Assembly: GCA_033002965.1 (NCBI GenBank)
Contig: JAURVB010013175.1
Coordinates: 1-64,000 of the forward strand
Length of the DNA stretch: 64,000 nucleotides
Reading direction: 5' to 3'
From: Piper betle
Taxonomy: Eukaryota; Streptophyta; Magnoliopsida; Piperales; Piperaceae
Shown here: in pieces, positions 22,430-32,345 of the stretch
How the letters are laid out: the number at the start of each line of letters is the position of its first letter
Position numbering within the stretch: position 1 is the first letter of the stretch
Translations under genes and position numbers: made by a program
The notes under the pieces: generated by a model
Databases searched by the model: none
Told to the model about the DNA's origin: nothing
The model's input: only the letters and a program-made list of their open reading frames with translations

Positions 22430-24430
22430 CGGTTCAAATTGGATTGGAAGCAATCTGATCCGAATCTCCTAATTGTTCCAGAGTAGTTGAAAGAGATTCT
22501 TTAACCAGAAAGAATTTAGACCAAGCTCTCTACCCAAACTTTTTGGTTCACCTCAACATTACCCACTTGTCCGACTGTTGCTGAGTAGTTTTTGGATATC
22601 AAACTGACCTCCCTAGATAGTAATCTTAGGGTGAATCGGGTAGTTTACGAATCAGTCGTCGAATCGGCCCATTCATAGCAATTCTAACCGATTCCGATCT
22701 GATTTGCAATCGGTGTAAATCGGGGAGAATCGGTTTTTATGGGTAAATGATGAAAATACCCTAGGTATGTTAATAAATAAATTATTTATTCATGGGTAAA
22801 AAGGCAAACGAAAATTTAAAAACCTAAAATCTACCCGTCCCTCCACCCGTCGGCTGCCGCCCCTTGCCTACGCCCATGTCTCTGCCCCTTCTTTCTGGCC
22901 TCACCCCTCCCTCTGTCGCTGTAGTTTTTTGTAGGTATGAATTGTATGCTGTGCAAATTTTTTGTTTGTTGTAGGGTATGATTTTTGCTTGTCTTTGGCG
23001 TGTTGATGGTTGAATCGTCATTGATTTTTTGAGGTGGTATGATCTTGAATGTATGATTTTGAGGTGGAGCTATGGGCTACAAGCTGATCTCAATGTGTTG
23101 AAAAACCCATGAAAACAACAGTTTTTTTTTCTAATTATTATGTGCATTGCTGCTGAAGGATTATTGTTATGCAGATTATGTGAATTACTATTTCATTGTT
23201 GGATTCTGGTTTATGTTGTCATTATTTGATCTTTGAAGTTTGATTTAGTATAGAATGCATGCTACAGACACCGGGGGCGATGTTTGCTTTTGGGTGTAAA
23301 ACTCATGAAAGGAATTTAATCTATTTTTGTTATATGCGAAGGAGCAACCTGATAGCTGAATGGCATATGTATACACTTGTAGAGTAGATTATATAAAGGT
23401 TGAAGGGGAGGGAAGAGGGGATGGATGGAGGCAGTGAGGAAAGCATATAAACATCTATGATTTCAATGTTGATAAGATCAAGTACCCACATCTAACTCGG
23501 TTGTTTGCACAACCCCTGCATTCTGATATATGATTTTGAATTTAGCTACTGTTTTTGGTACAAATTCTATATTGTGCAGATTTGTTGTTTGTTCTGATAT
23601 ATGATTTGACGTTGTCACTAGCCTACATTATGATTTTTTAATTTAATTTATGATCTCATGCTATCCTGCCGTTTTGGCACTCACTTAGATTTTAAATTTA
23701 GTTATTACTGTATTTTTTATCAATGCTAGATTTGTCATAGAGAAGATGGATATTGGTTGGGAATATGACATATTAATTGACGCATCGAAGAAGCAAGTAC
23801 CTCTAATTTTTATAAAAAAATCATAAGTGGAAGGACATCATATAAGTGGGAGTTTTATGCCTTATTTTACGCAGGATCTCGTGTTATTGTGGGTGAGAAC
23901 TCTACTCTTCTCATTGGTGATAGTGATTTAGACTCCGAAGATGGTTCAAATAATGAATTGGATGATTTAGTATTTACTGTATAAAATTGTGCTAACCTTG
24001 ATTTTGTTGACTTATATTAATGACTTGTTGTTATCATTTTATAAAGCATAAATGATGATATATTAAACGTTACACTTATGAAATTTTAGTCTTGTGATGA
24101 TAAATAGTGATGATCTTTTGTACATGTATTAAACTATAAATTTGTATATTTGTGTTGAAAAAATATATAATTATGTAGTTTATGTATATATGTTATGAGT
24201 TGTTAAATTTTTGTATATGACCGATTCAACTAAACCGATTCTTGACTGATTTAGATCAATTTGATCTGATTCAGTGACTCCATCGAAAACCGATTTCAAT
24301 TTTTACAACTATGATTTTGACCAATTCAAGTAAACCAATTCTTGTCCGATTTTTAATAAATCGGTTTGATTCAATGACTCGATTTCAATCCGATTTAATA
24401 TCTGATTCCGATTTTTAAAATTATAACATG
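22430..24430. mobile_element. Possible decayed DNA transposon with 'aatcggtt' subterminal repeats
   Basis: Both ends are crowded with 'atcggaatcggt'-type motifs (22430-22740 and, reversed, 24217-24426). The right end carries them as a diverged pair of about 107 bp. Between them is a short frame at 23746-23826 beginning 'MDIGWEYDILIDASKKQV', which loosely resembles the N-terminus of some hAT transposases, and near 23905-23985 an acidic stretch 'GDSDLDSEDGSNNELDD'. No catalytic domain or zinc finger is visible and no terminal repeat or target-site duplication was established. Confidence 0.3.
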
Positions 24431-24439
24431 AACAACACC

Positions 24440-24690
24440 CAAATGCATATCTAGGTTATTATTGTAAAAAGAAACGCATGGGCCTGTTTGACAAATCTGG
24501 CTGAGTGTGGCCAATCAAATAACGTTGCTGCCCAGAGGAAGTGGCCAAATCCGGCCTCCCCGCTCACCATAGGTCAGTCTATCAAGAATCGGCTAGATCA
24601 TAAACTCAAATCTATAACTGGATAAGAAAGTACTACACCATTTGAAGTAGCTGTACTAACGCAATTGCAAGATCACAAATGGCTCACACT
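24440..24690 (-). other. 3' flank and probable 3' UTR of the CNGC gene
   Basis: This lies downstream of the CNGC stop codon. No further open frame is present. I could not place a polyadenylation signal with confidence. Confidence 0.4.
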
Positions 24691-25467
24691 TTATGTATCT
24701 CTATAATCGTCCTCCGCTATCTTTGTGAAATCCGGCTCATCTGGCTTTGTTAGCTTCGGCATATCCGGTTCAGCAAGTGGTTCGGCACTCCTTTTCTGAT
24801 GCAAAACCCCCTTCGTATTCTTGGCAAACCTAGATGCTAATATCGTCGATTTTAACTGTTGAACAACATTAGGGTTTTCATCATTCGTGCCATAATAGAC
24901 ATCGTCGGTCTGGGGAAGTTGGAGACGCTCATTATGTTGCCGGTGATCTTGCAATGGATGGTAGGAGCTTTCACGTTTCGAAAGCTCCTTGGCCAATTTC
25001 TTTCTTGTATATCTTCTCCAAGCGGCTTGTATGAAACAGGCCCCCCATGTTCTCCACTGGTGAGAATAGTACCTAAAAGCATGCCGCAATTTCTTGCTGT
25101 GAAGGCGCCTGAATTGGTTTGCCACAAATTTTAGCTCCTCTGCGCGCAGTGCAAACGCCTCCACCTCCGTTAGTGCCCTCACAGTCCGAGTTGATGATGG
25201 CAAGCTGGAACTTGAGTTCGGTAACAGAGCCCATGTGAGAAGCTCCTCCCCACAAAAGTCACCAGGCCTTAGACTAATGGAGTTGAAAAAACCAGATCTA
25301 CCACCATTAGTCGTGCAACTTTCAAGCTGACCACGGATGATGAACAGCATCTCGTTCACAGGATCTCCTTCACAAACTATGTACGTGTCTGGGGTGCTCA
25401 AAGAAGAGACAAGACGCTCGCATATCGCATCAAGGAGCTGATCATCCATTTGTGAGAAAAACGGGAC
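24691..25467 (-). CDS. CNGC15: CNGC exon 6: nucleotide-binding domain, IQ motif, C-terminal tail
   Basis: 258 codons and TAA (24691-24693); acceptor ctgtag followed by 'VPFFSQMDDQLLDAICERLV'. It holds the cyclic nucleotide-binding fold, 'LRPGDFCGEELLTWALLP', the C-helix region 'FVANQFRRLHSKKLRHAFRY' and the IQ motif 'IQAAWRRYTRKK'. A tail of about 100 charged residues follows. 'TYIVCEGDP' has Cys where relatives usually have Arg. Confidence 0.95.
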   Translation of the reverse strand, partial: VPFFSQMDDQLLDAICERLVSSLSTPDTYIVCEGDPVNEMLFIIRGQLESCTTNGGRSGFFNSISLRPGDFCGEELLTWALLPNSSSSLPSSTRTVRALTEVEAFALRAEELKFVANQFRRLHSKKLRHAFRYYSHQWRTWGACFIQAAWRRYTRKKLAKELSKRESSYHPLQDHRQHNERLQLPQTDDVYYGTNDENPNVVQQLKSTILASRFAKNTKGVLHQKRSAEPLAEPDMPKLTKPDEPDFTKIAEDDYRDT

Positions 25468-28400
25468 CTACAGATCACAGCAATAAATAGTGTTAGGCAA
25501 ATCTTTAAAAACATTTCTTATAAAGATAAATCAAATTAATCAGCATCTCAATTCGATCATATTAAGCAAGTCTCTAGAAGCTTTACGTCTTGAAAGAAAT
25601 CAGGTCAACAGATAAATCAGCATCTGTATCCAATCAATTAGATGATTCAATCACATCTAAAAGGCAATGAATTATTCTTATTGATTGAGCATGTAAAAAC
25701 ATGTATTTGTCAATTTGGCAAGATAAAATGCTGCTTTAATAGGGTTAAAAAAATGCTGCTTAAATATAATCTTGTTTTTTGGGAACTTATGATTCTTATC
25801 ATGCAGCTCTTTTGTTCATAGTTCTAACACCATAATTTTTTAAGTAAAATTCCTCAAATAACAAGTTAAAAAAATCCATGATTATTGTCTTTTTTTAACT
25901 CTTCAAAGTCCATCTGTGAGTCGTATGCACAAATTCAACTTCTATTCTCTTATAATTTAACTCAAACATAATTCAAAACAAATCAAAGATTAATTCAGCA
26001 ATATCAATCAATTGTAAGTCTAATAAGATCATAGTTTTCAAACTCCTTTTTGGCTCCAAATAATTCCTAGGTCAGACTTTACTCACTAGCTTTCTTTCTG
26101 AGTCAAACTCTATAAGTAGTAAAATTTATTAAAATTGTAAAGATTTCTTTTAGCTTAGCTAGATCAATATTCTAAAGTAATATAAATCATATATTTATCA
26201 ATTTCAAATATCATAAGAGTAATATATATTAATTTCATGCAATATTTTATTTACTCAATTAAAAAAATAGCATAATTGACTCCAAGTTAACTTGGAAACG
26301 TCTATGAGTTGCATCCACTTTATGACATATCAAATCCAGTCCATGTCCTGAATTTTTATTGCATATTTCCACTCTTTTAAAAAATTCAAGGTCTAGTGAA
26401 TGATGTCAAGTCTGACCTCGTTTACAGAAAAACAAGAACAGAGATTCCAATAAATCAAAAAAGGCTGTTGGTTAAAATTTTATCCTTTTCGCCCAAATAT
26501 GTTGTTGCATTTTGCAAGCTGCAGATCAGGTCCCTGTGGTTCCGCCCACAAGCCCAACTAGCTGGCCTTTTTAAGGTCCTCTCATTTTGTAATGTAAATA
26601 AGCCGCACATCATCTCAGTTTTTGTACACAACAAGTCCATTGTTGACGAGATAGAAAAAATAGTTCTTCCGAGGAGCTAAAATACTGGTTAATCCCCTGG
26701 GTTTCAAAGGTTTGAGTCTTTTTTAAAACTTTGTGCTAGTATCAATGTTCGTTGGTTCCCTGAATTATGTAACCTTGTTGTCACCATCTTGGGGATAGAA
26801 CATTAGTGCAAATTGGGCCTACTGTCATGGCAAAATTTGACACAGCTAAGAGCTGTGACAGATTTGTAACCATCTTGACATGGCCTTAACCGTGACTAAG
26901 AGTTTGTCACCGTTTTGACACGCTTAGACCATATTAAAAGTTAGTAAGGCATTTAGTCACGGTCATGCATCATTATTTACCACGGCGAGCTTTGACATGG
27001 CATTTGATGTGAATGATCTGAATTTTTCATGGTCCCTTTAGCCATCTTCTTACTCTGTCTGCAAACCTCCCCATTCCACGGTCACCTCCTCCTCCACCAC
27101 TGCCAGTACCTCCGATGTCCACCACCCTGCTTGCCCTTAACCGGCACTGACTTCAGCAACGGCAGAGCTAGTTCCAACTCCCAGCTTTCCCACCGGTCTG
27201 ATTGCCGCGACTGATCACTACCTGGTCATCGCCACCTACATTGATTGGCAAATTAGCAGTGATTGGGCTGCTCATCCCCGCCTGAGTTGGATCACTACTA
27301 GAGGTCATCGGAGAAACCATAGCGGCGGCGGTGATGTTAGAATGACAAGAAGTCGGTTGTTATAGAACTTTTTATCACTGCCATTTATATATAAAGTTAA
27401 TTTATTTAATTTGATGGAGTTTTAAATTATTTTCTTACACGGCGAATAAGTAAATAAGTTATTCACCGTTTTTTTTAATTTAATTTATAACTTTTAATAA
27501 ATCGGTAAATTAGATAACCATTTATAGCCCCGGTTGACATATTGATTAGGGGTATGCCTATAATTTCACTCAAATTTAACATTAACTCTAATAAAATTAA
27601 AATCCTATTTATTGAACATTAATACCTATAAATAGGACATTATAATCAACTCTTTGATGAACTTGCATACACGTACGTGAATTGTGAAATACACACAAAG
27701 AAAGATGGGAAGAGTTGGAAGATTTAGATAGTGAATCGAGAGCTATCGAGGTACCCTTTACTATTGATTGAACTCCGATGCGGGAAATGACTACAAGTTC
27801 TTCATCCTATTCCCCTCTATTAACCTTCAATTTTTTTTTCTAATATTATTAGGAGGATATAGGTTATATGTACTCTTCTTTTTGTTAACTTTTGTTAAAA
27901 TATAAAGCACTTCATTTTGGGGTGCAAAAAAACCCAACACTCTGAGAGAATTAAGGCAAAAGCAATAACTTACACGGCGAACAAGACCAAGACATAGATG
28001 GCGTTGAATCTCTCGGCGGAGGTCCAATGGCAAAGAGCGCAATATGGATTCTTCGTCAACTCCTCTAGTAGCCAACCATTTATACTGTACAAAACGACGA
28101 ACGCGTTCTTGCAAGTCTGGGGGCAGTTGCCGATGCCTCATCCACTCTTCTGTGTCTCTTCTTTTAACTCTCCACTCTTCAAGCCTCACAGTGACAGATT
28201 GCAAGTAGGTCTTCTCATGCAATCAAGAGGCAAAATTCATTTCATTAATCACTTGCCAAGCTAGAGCTCACGAGCAAAAATTCAACAATTATACACCCCT
28301 GATAATTTGATATAGCTTCGAAAAGAGGAAAACATAAAGCAGCAATTAAACATATGGCGAAAGTTGATTCAGTTCAAGCAAAACAAATAATAGTGTGTAT

Positions 28401-31400
28401 TAGTAGTTGTTCACCTAATTGGCAAACTACAGATCGATTATTTCAATCCCCAGAGCATAATTCTTCCATCAAATTCTCAAACTAGGAATAAAAATACTAA
28501 GGACAGAGTTTTGATTGCCGGATGTTACACCAACACTCCAGCTTTGTCCGGACTTGGTATTGGTATTGGCAATACATAAGTATGGGTGGAGTTTTATACC
28601 ATTTATCATGAGAATAATTTGTAGCCTCAAAATCGAAGAACGAAAGTAGCATCAATGATGTTAAAAGGTTAACAAAAATACCTGCATGTTCCCAATCAGA
28701 TGAGAGAAAAGAACTAGCCCAACTATGCATATAAGCACAGCAAAAGATGTCTCTCCAATGAACGTAGTTGTAGCCAGGGTTTGCCCATATGAGCTGGGAA
28801 TAAAGGTGAAAAAGCAACTTATTATCGGTGTAAATAGAAAACTTATAAATTCCTTAGACGTGACCAATTTTGCAACAAAAAGATTAAAAAATAACTCAAC
28901 ACTTACTTTCTTTATAATATTTAAGGTCAGAGTAGATCAAGCCAAAATCCTTTATTGTTTAATCCAAAGTTATGACTTTAATTGTTTGGTTTTCACAGGT
29001 AAGGGTGCATAAACATAATTTTAATTGTTTGGAAAAAGAATATGAGCAAACTCATCCCACATGGCACCTAGCACAAGTAGCTTTCTATCTAAAAAATTCC
29101 GATTTGTATTATGCTAAAAATATTTTTAAAATGGACCAAGAAACAAATGGAAAAAGGAAGATAATCTTCTATGCAAGATTAATAAGACAAATAGGCTATA
29201 CCTTAAATTTCTCAAGCCCCACCAAAGGCAGTATAGGTACTTTTCAGGAAACTTAGCAGAAACTACACCATAAGTCATAGCATCAGCAAACATTCCATAG
29301 GAAAAGGTTATGTCAGTATTTGATGCATCGCAGTGGTGAAGAACACGAGTAGCATTCAACCATGTCTTCCTTTCAGGCATTCTAATACTAGCACATTCCA
29401 AAAACCTTGGATTGCATAGAGGCATTCCTTTTGATCCATTCTCTTTTTGACATTGGATTCTCCAGCATTTATTTTGCCGGCCAATAGACAATAAATACCA
29501 TGCAGCTCCTAAAATCTGCATGAACGTGGTAAAAATATGAAAGCATCGCTTCCGTTGTTCAAGATTAAATGGACAAGGTAAAAATTGAGTGAGAAAAAAC
29601 TATCTGCAAGAACCTGAGCATATCAAACTACACATTCTAGAAAATTACAGGCTTCCTACCCACTTCAAATGAACCAGAGAACCATGCCAAAAGGCTCATC
29701 TACTTCAATGACAGTTGAGTTTCGTGATGGGGGACAACTAGTTAAAGAAGACACAATGAAAACAGGAAGAAGAATGGCCAAAATAACAAGAAAAATTGTC
29801 ATACTCATGATAATGCAGAAAACATTTGGCCAAACTGAGGCTTTGCATCTTATTTTAGAGTGAAAATTCAAGACATAATTTTGAATTCATTGTACAATAT
29901 TGGAATATAGCGCTGAATTTCGTTTTGGAAACTTAGGAAGTTAAATTAAAACAGAATAAGAAATCAGCTCTAGAATGGATTAAGTTTTGTATAAAGGTTC
30001 AAGTTTCTAGTTGATCTGTTTCTGGATTTCATATCATCATTCTTTCTGCTTTCCCATGTCTTTCTTACTGTCAAGATCATTATAATGCAATAAAGTTGAT
30101 CTGCAATTTGTATGCATAAGGCTCTAATGCATCTATGTCTATAATTGAGTTCAGATCCATCAATGTAGAGAACTCAGGCAGACAAATTAAGTAGTACCCT
30201 ACAGTAGATATAGACTTGATCACATTTAGGTTTTTTCGTGCAAATGTTCCATAGCAAACAGAGACAAATCATTTGAGATATACATACATGACTAGCCAAC
30301 ATGTAGAGCACCAGATTATAAGCAGCCCCAGCCCAAGCAGTCTTGGTAATCACACCAGTTGTTTTAATGATTCGAGCGGTGAGAGGAAATATCTGGAACA
30401 TTCTGGGCACATATTGGATGAGAACAATGAGCGAGAGTGTATTGTTTGTGTGATCAGTGGTGGAGCTTCTCACTGCTGGGACAATACACCAAATAATAAA
30501 CTGAAAAGGAGAGATCAATAACAGTATGATGAGAATAACAGCATCGACATATATAAACTAAAATGTATCACATTCTAACATAGTAACTTAAAACAGGAAA
30601 AAAATGCAAGGGATTCATTAATTGGCATGGACGATGCAAACTAGAATGACTATTATTCTTGTACAGTCGGAATTGGAAGGCGTGGTAGAAAATGCTCTTA
30701 CAAACAAGATTTTTTTAAAAAATTCAGCCAATCGACAAAAAATAGCTATTCAATTCCAATAAATTATGGAAAAGATAAGGGATTAATAGAGATTTCCCCT
30801 GGGAGTTCAATTATAATAACTGCTTTCACTCGCACCTTCAAATCAGTGAGCTTCTGTTGGCTTGAAATTCTTTTGAAATTTAGACATAATGATAATAAGT
30901 GGTCGGTAGAGTTTGTATTCAATGCTTTATTAAATATTTAGGGTTATCAAGAAAAGTACCCCCTCAAAAAGTGAAAGGGATTCCCGTGGCATCCATGCAA
31001 TTCGACTTATATAAATTAAAAAAATCTTCCATTATTGTCTCACAGACGGATAAAGCGAGAGAAGTTGGTGCTGGGAAAGGTCTCTACAGCGGCCAAGGTT
31101 GGAAACAAGAACCATGATGCCCTTGATCATATTTCAGGATGGCACCTCTTATTAATAAAGATGCCTTAAAAAATGGAGCTCTGTTTATGAATAGGACACT
31201 CTCAATCAAAATATAACAAAAATAAAAAACAAATTAAATATTATTAAAAAATAAAATATGATAATGTATCTCCTCAATCAATGAAAATCTATGTCTAAAT
31301 TCAGAATCTTTCTAAGGCGATATTACGAGTGGTATATCTAGTGCCATAATTCACAGAAACAAAAACAAAATTTAATCAGTGAAAAAGGCTTGTAAATTAA

Positions 31401-32017
31401 TCAATATTTAATTATTTTTAGCATTGGTCTAAATGACAAAAAACAAGCCGTCGGTAATAAACTCTTATTAGTGAAAAAGGCCTCTTAAAAAAAGCAAAAA
31501 TTCAGGGAATCAAAAAACTAACAAAGATAAAAAATAACAAATCTTAATGATATTAATTAGAATCTAACTAACAGCAAGAAGTTTCATACGAAATGCGTTA
31601 CTACAACATATAAAATACCTGGGGAAGTGGGAGCATGGCCGCAAGATCGACACAGAAATCGGATTTCAAATACCGGAGGGCAATCTGGCGGGGATCCATG
31701 ACGAGCTCCCCTCGGCCGAAAACCCTAGAGCTGGGAGCCACGAAGGCGGTGCGGAATTTGAGGAGCATATGGGCCAGGTAGAAGAGGTCGGTGACGGATC
31801 GCATGAAGGTGACAATGATGCCGAGGTTGAGGTCCAACTGGTTGCAAGCGGGCCCGCCGACCGTGGGAAGGTAGAGAAAGAGCGGGTCGACGAAGAGGGC
31901 GAGGATGCAGGAGATGAGAAAGACACGGTTCCAATGGAGGACCACCTCGCTGCTGGGGTCGAGGATGCGGCGGCTCCAAGGGGCGGAGGAGCGGCCAAGG
32001 CGGATCGATGTCTTCAT
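24691..32017 (-). CDS. CNGC15: Cyclic nucleotide-gated ion channel, CNGC15-like (group III), six exons
   Basis: Exons on the minus strand: 32017-31619, 30500-30288, 29515-29202, 28793-28682, 28210-27974 and 25467-24691. All introns are GT-AG and the phases fit, giving 2052 nt or 683 residues, normal for plant CNGCs (about 650-750). Order: S1 (about residues 28-50), S2-S4 (to about 180), S5 ('YNLVLYMLASH'), pore helix 'LYCLWWGLRNLSS', filter G-Q-T (312-314), S6 to 'LIGNMQ', C-linker, nucleotide-binding domain (about 430-545) with phosphate cassette and hinge ('LRPGDFCGEELLTWAL'), and an IQ motif at about 570-581. CNGC15 forms Ca2+ channels, reported at the nuclear envelope, gated through nucleotide and calmodulin sites. 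The subgroup call rests on 'TDHTNN', 'TKTAWAGAAYN' and 'SSYGQ' remembered from the family. No frameshift or stop was found. The start is discussed under the leader. Confidence 0.9.
25468..27973 (-). other. CNGC intron 5 (2.5 kb)
   Basis: This is the largest intron. It is AT-rich at 25480-26400. 26800-27330 is less AT-rich and has pyrimidine-rich strings. 27334-27720 has LTR-like traits on the plus strand: TGTTAGAATGAC at 27334 and a TATA-like 'ctataaatagg' near 27627. Open frames here (for example 26396-26680 plus, 94 codons) match nothing I know. Confidence 0.5.
27974..28210 (-). CDS. CNGC15: CNGC exon 5: C-linker
   Basis: 79 codons, phase 0. It begins 'TYLQSVTVRLEEWRVKRRDT' and continues 'RHRQLPPDLQERVRRF', 'YKWLATRGVDEESIL' and 'LRREIQRHLCLGLVRR', the conserved C-linker that couples nucleotide binding to the gate. 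The donor is CGT|GTAAGT. Confidence 0.95.
28211..28681 (-). other. CNGC intron 4
   Basis: 471 bp, AT-rich, GT-AG. No other feature seen. Confidence 0.85.
28682..28793 (-). CDS. CNGC15: CNGC exon 4: selectivity filter and S6
   Basis: One base plus 37 codons, acceptor cccag and donor CAG|GTATTT. It encodes 'SYGQTLATTTFIGETSFAVL' and S6 to 'HLIGNMQ'. The filter triplet is G-Q-T where most plant CNGCs have G-Q-N. Confidence 0.93.
28794..29201 (-). other. CNGC intron 3
   Basis: 408 bp, AT-rich, GT-AG. No other feature seen. Confidence 0.85.
29202..29515 (-). CDS. CNGC15: CNGC exon 3: S5 end, turret, pore helix
   Basis: 104 codons plus two bases; donor AG|GTATAG splits a serine codon. It begins 'ILGAAWYLLSIGRQNKCW', carries the cysteine-bearing turret ('CQKENG', 'CNPRFLEC', 'HHCDAS') and ends in the pore helix 'LYCLWWGLRNL'. 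Confidence 0.93.
29516..30287 (-). other. CNGC intron 2
   Basis: 772 bp, AT-rich, GT-AG. No repeat or gene recognised. Confidence 0.85.
30288..30500 (-). CDS. CNGC15: CNGC exon 2: S3-S4 to S5
   Basis: 71 codons, phase 0 on both sides, acceptor tttcag and donor CAT|GTATGT. It encodes 'FIIWCIVPAVRSS', the basic S4-like segment 'IQYVPRMFQIFPLTARIIK', and 'AWAGAAYNLVLYMLASH'. Confidence 0.93.
30501..31618 (-). other. CNGC intron 1
   Basis: 1118 bp, AT-rich, GT-AG. No repeat or gene recognised. Confidence 0.85.
31619..32017 (-). CDS. CNGC15: CNGC exon 1: N-terminus, S1, S2, start of S3
   Basis: 133 codons, phase 0 at the donor CAG|GTATTT. It encodes 'ILDPSSEVVLHWNRVFL' (S1 start), 'FVDPLFLYLP', 'FRTAFVAPSSRVFGRGELV' and ends 'MLPLPQ'. 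It is GC-rich with many C/G third positions, unlike later exons. The N-terminus before S1 is only about 20 residues, compared with several tens in most relatives. An in-frame TGA lies 15 codons upstream (about 32060), so either this ATG is the start or a further 5' exon joins by an acceptor between that stop and the ATG. Confidence 0.85.
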
Positions 32018-32345
32018 GGGCAGCCGCTTGCATTCTAGGCTACTCGATCTACCTCATGACATGCGTGCATGGAGATCAACATTTCTGAAGGATCGATCAA
32101 CTCAGCCACTAGAGGCTGGGGAAGGGGATGCATTGTGGAGATGACGATTGAGATGGGGAGGGTGGAGATGGAGATTGTTGGCTGGGGATGCGGAAGAGCA
32201 GCGACGGGGCGGGATTTGCGGTGACGCCATCGCTTATCTGATTGCATGTTTTTTTGAGTGGTCGTCCAAAGGAACCGACTACACAACGGTCTACAATGCT
32301 CAATGACGGCTCTTACATTATCAACTAGCGATAGAGCCTGCACAA
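32018..32345 (-). promoter_or_regulatory. CNGC 5' leader region with an upstream ORF
   Basis: This is a pyrimidine-rich, GC-moderate stretch directly upstream of the chosen ATG, unlike the AT-rich DNA beyond 32345, as expected of a transcribed 5' leader. It holds a 42-codon upstream frame (32230 to stop at 32102) that begins 'MASPQIPPRRCSS' and is out of frame with the channel. If transcribed it could lower translation of the main frame. An unrecognised first exon could also lie here or further upstream. Confidence 0.4.

Noticed and set aside
26396..26680. 94-codon plus frame within the last CNGC intron
   Set aside because: No recognisable domain, opposite to the host gene and in AT-rich intron sequence; chance is the simplest explanation.
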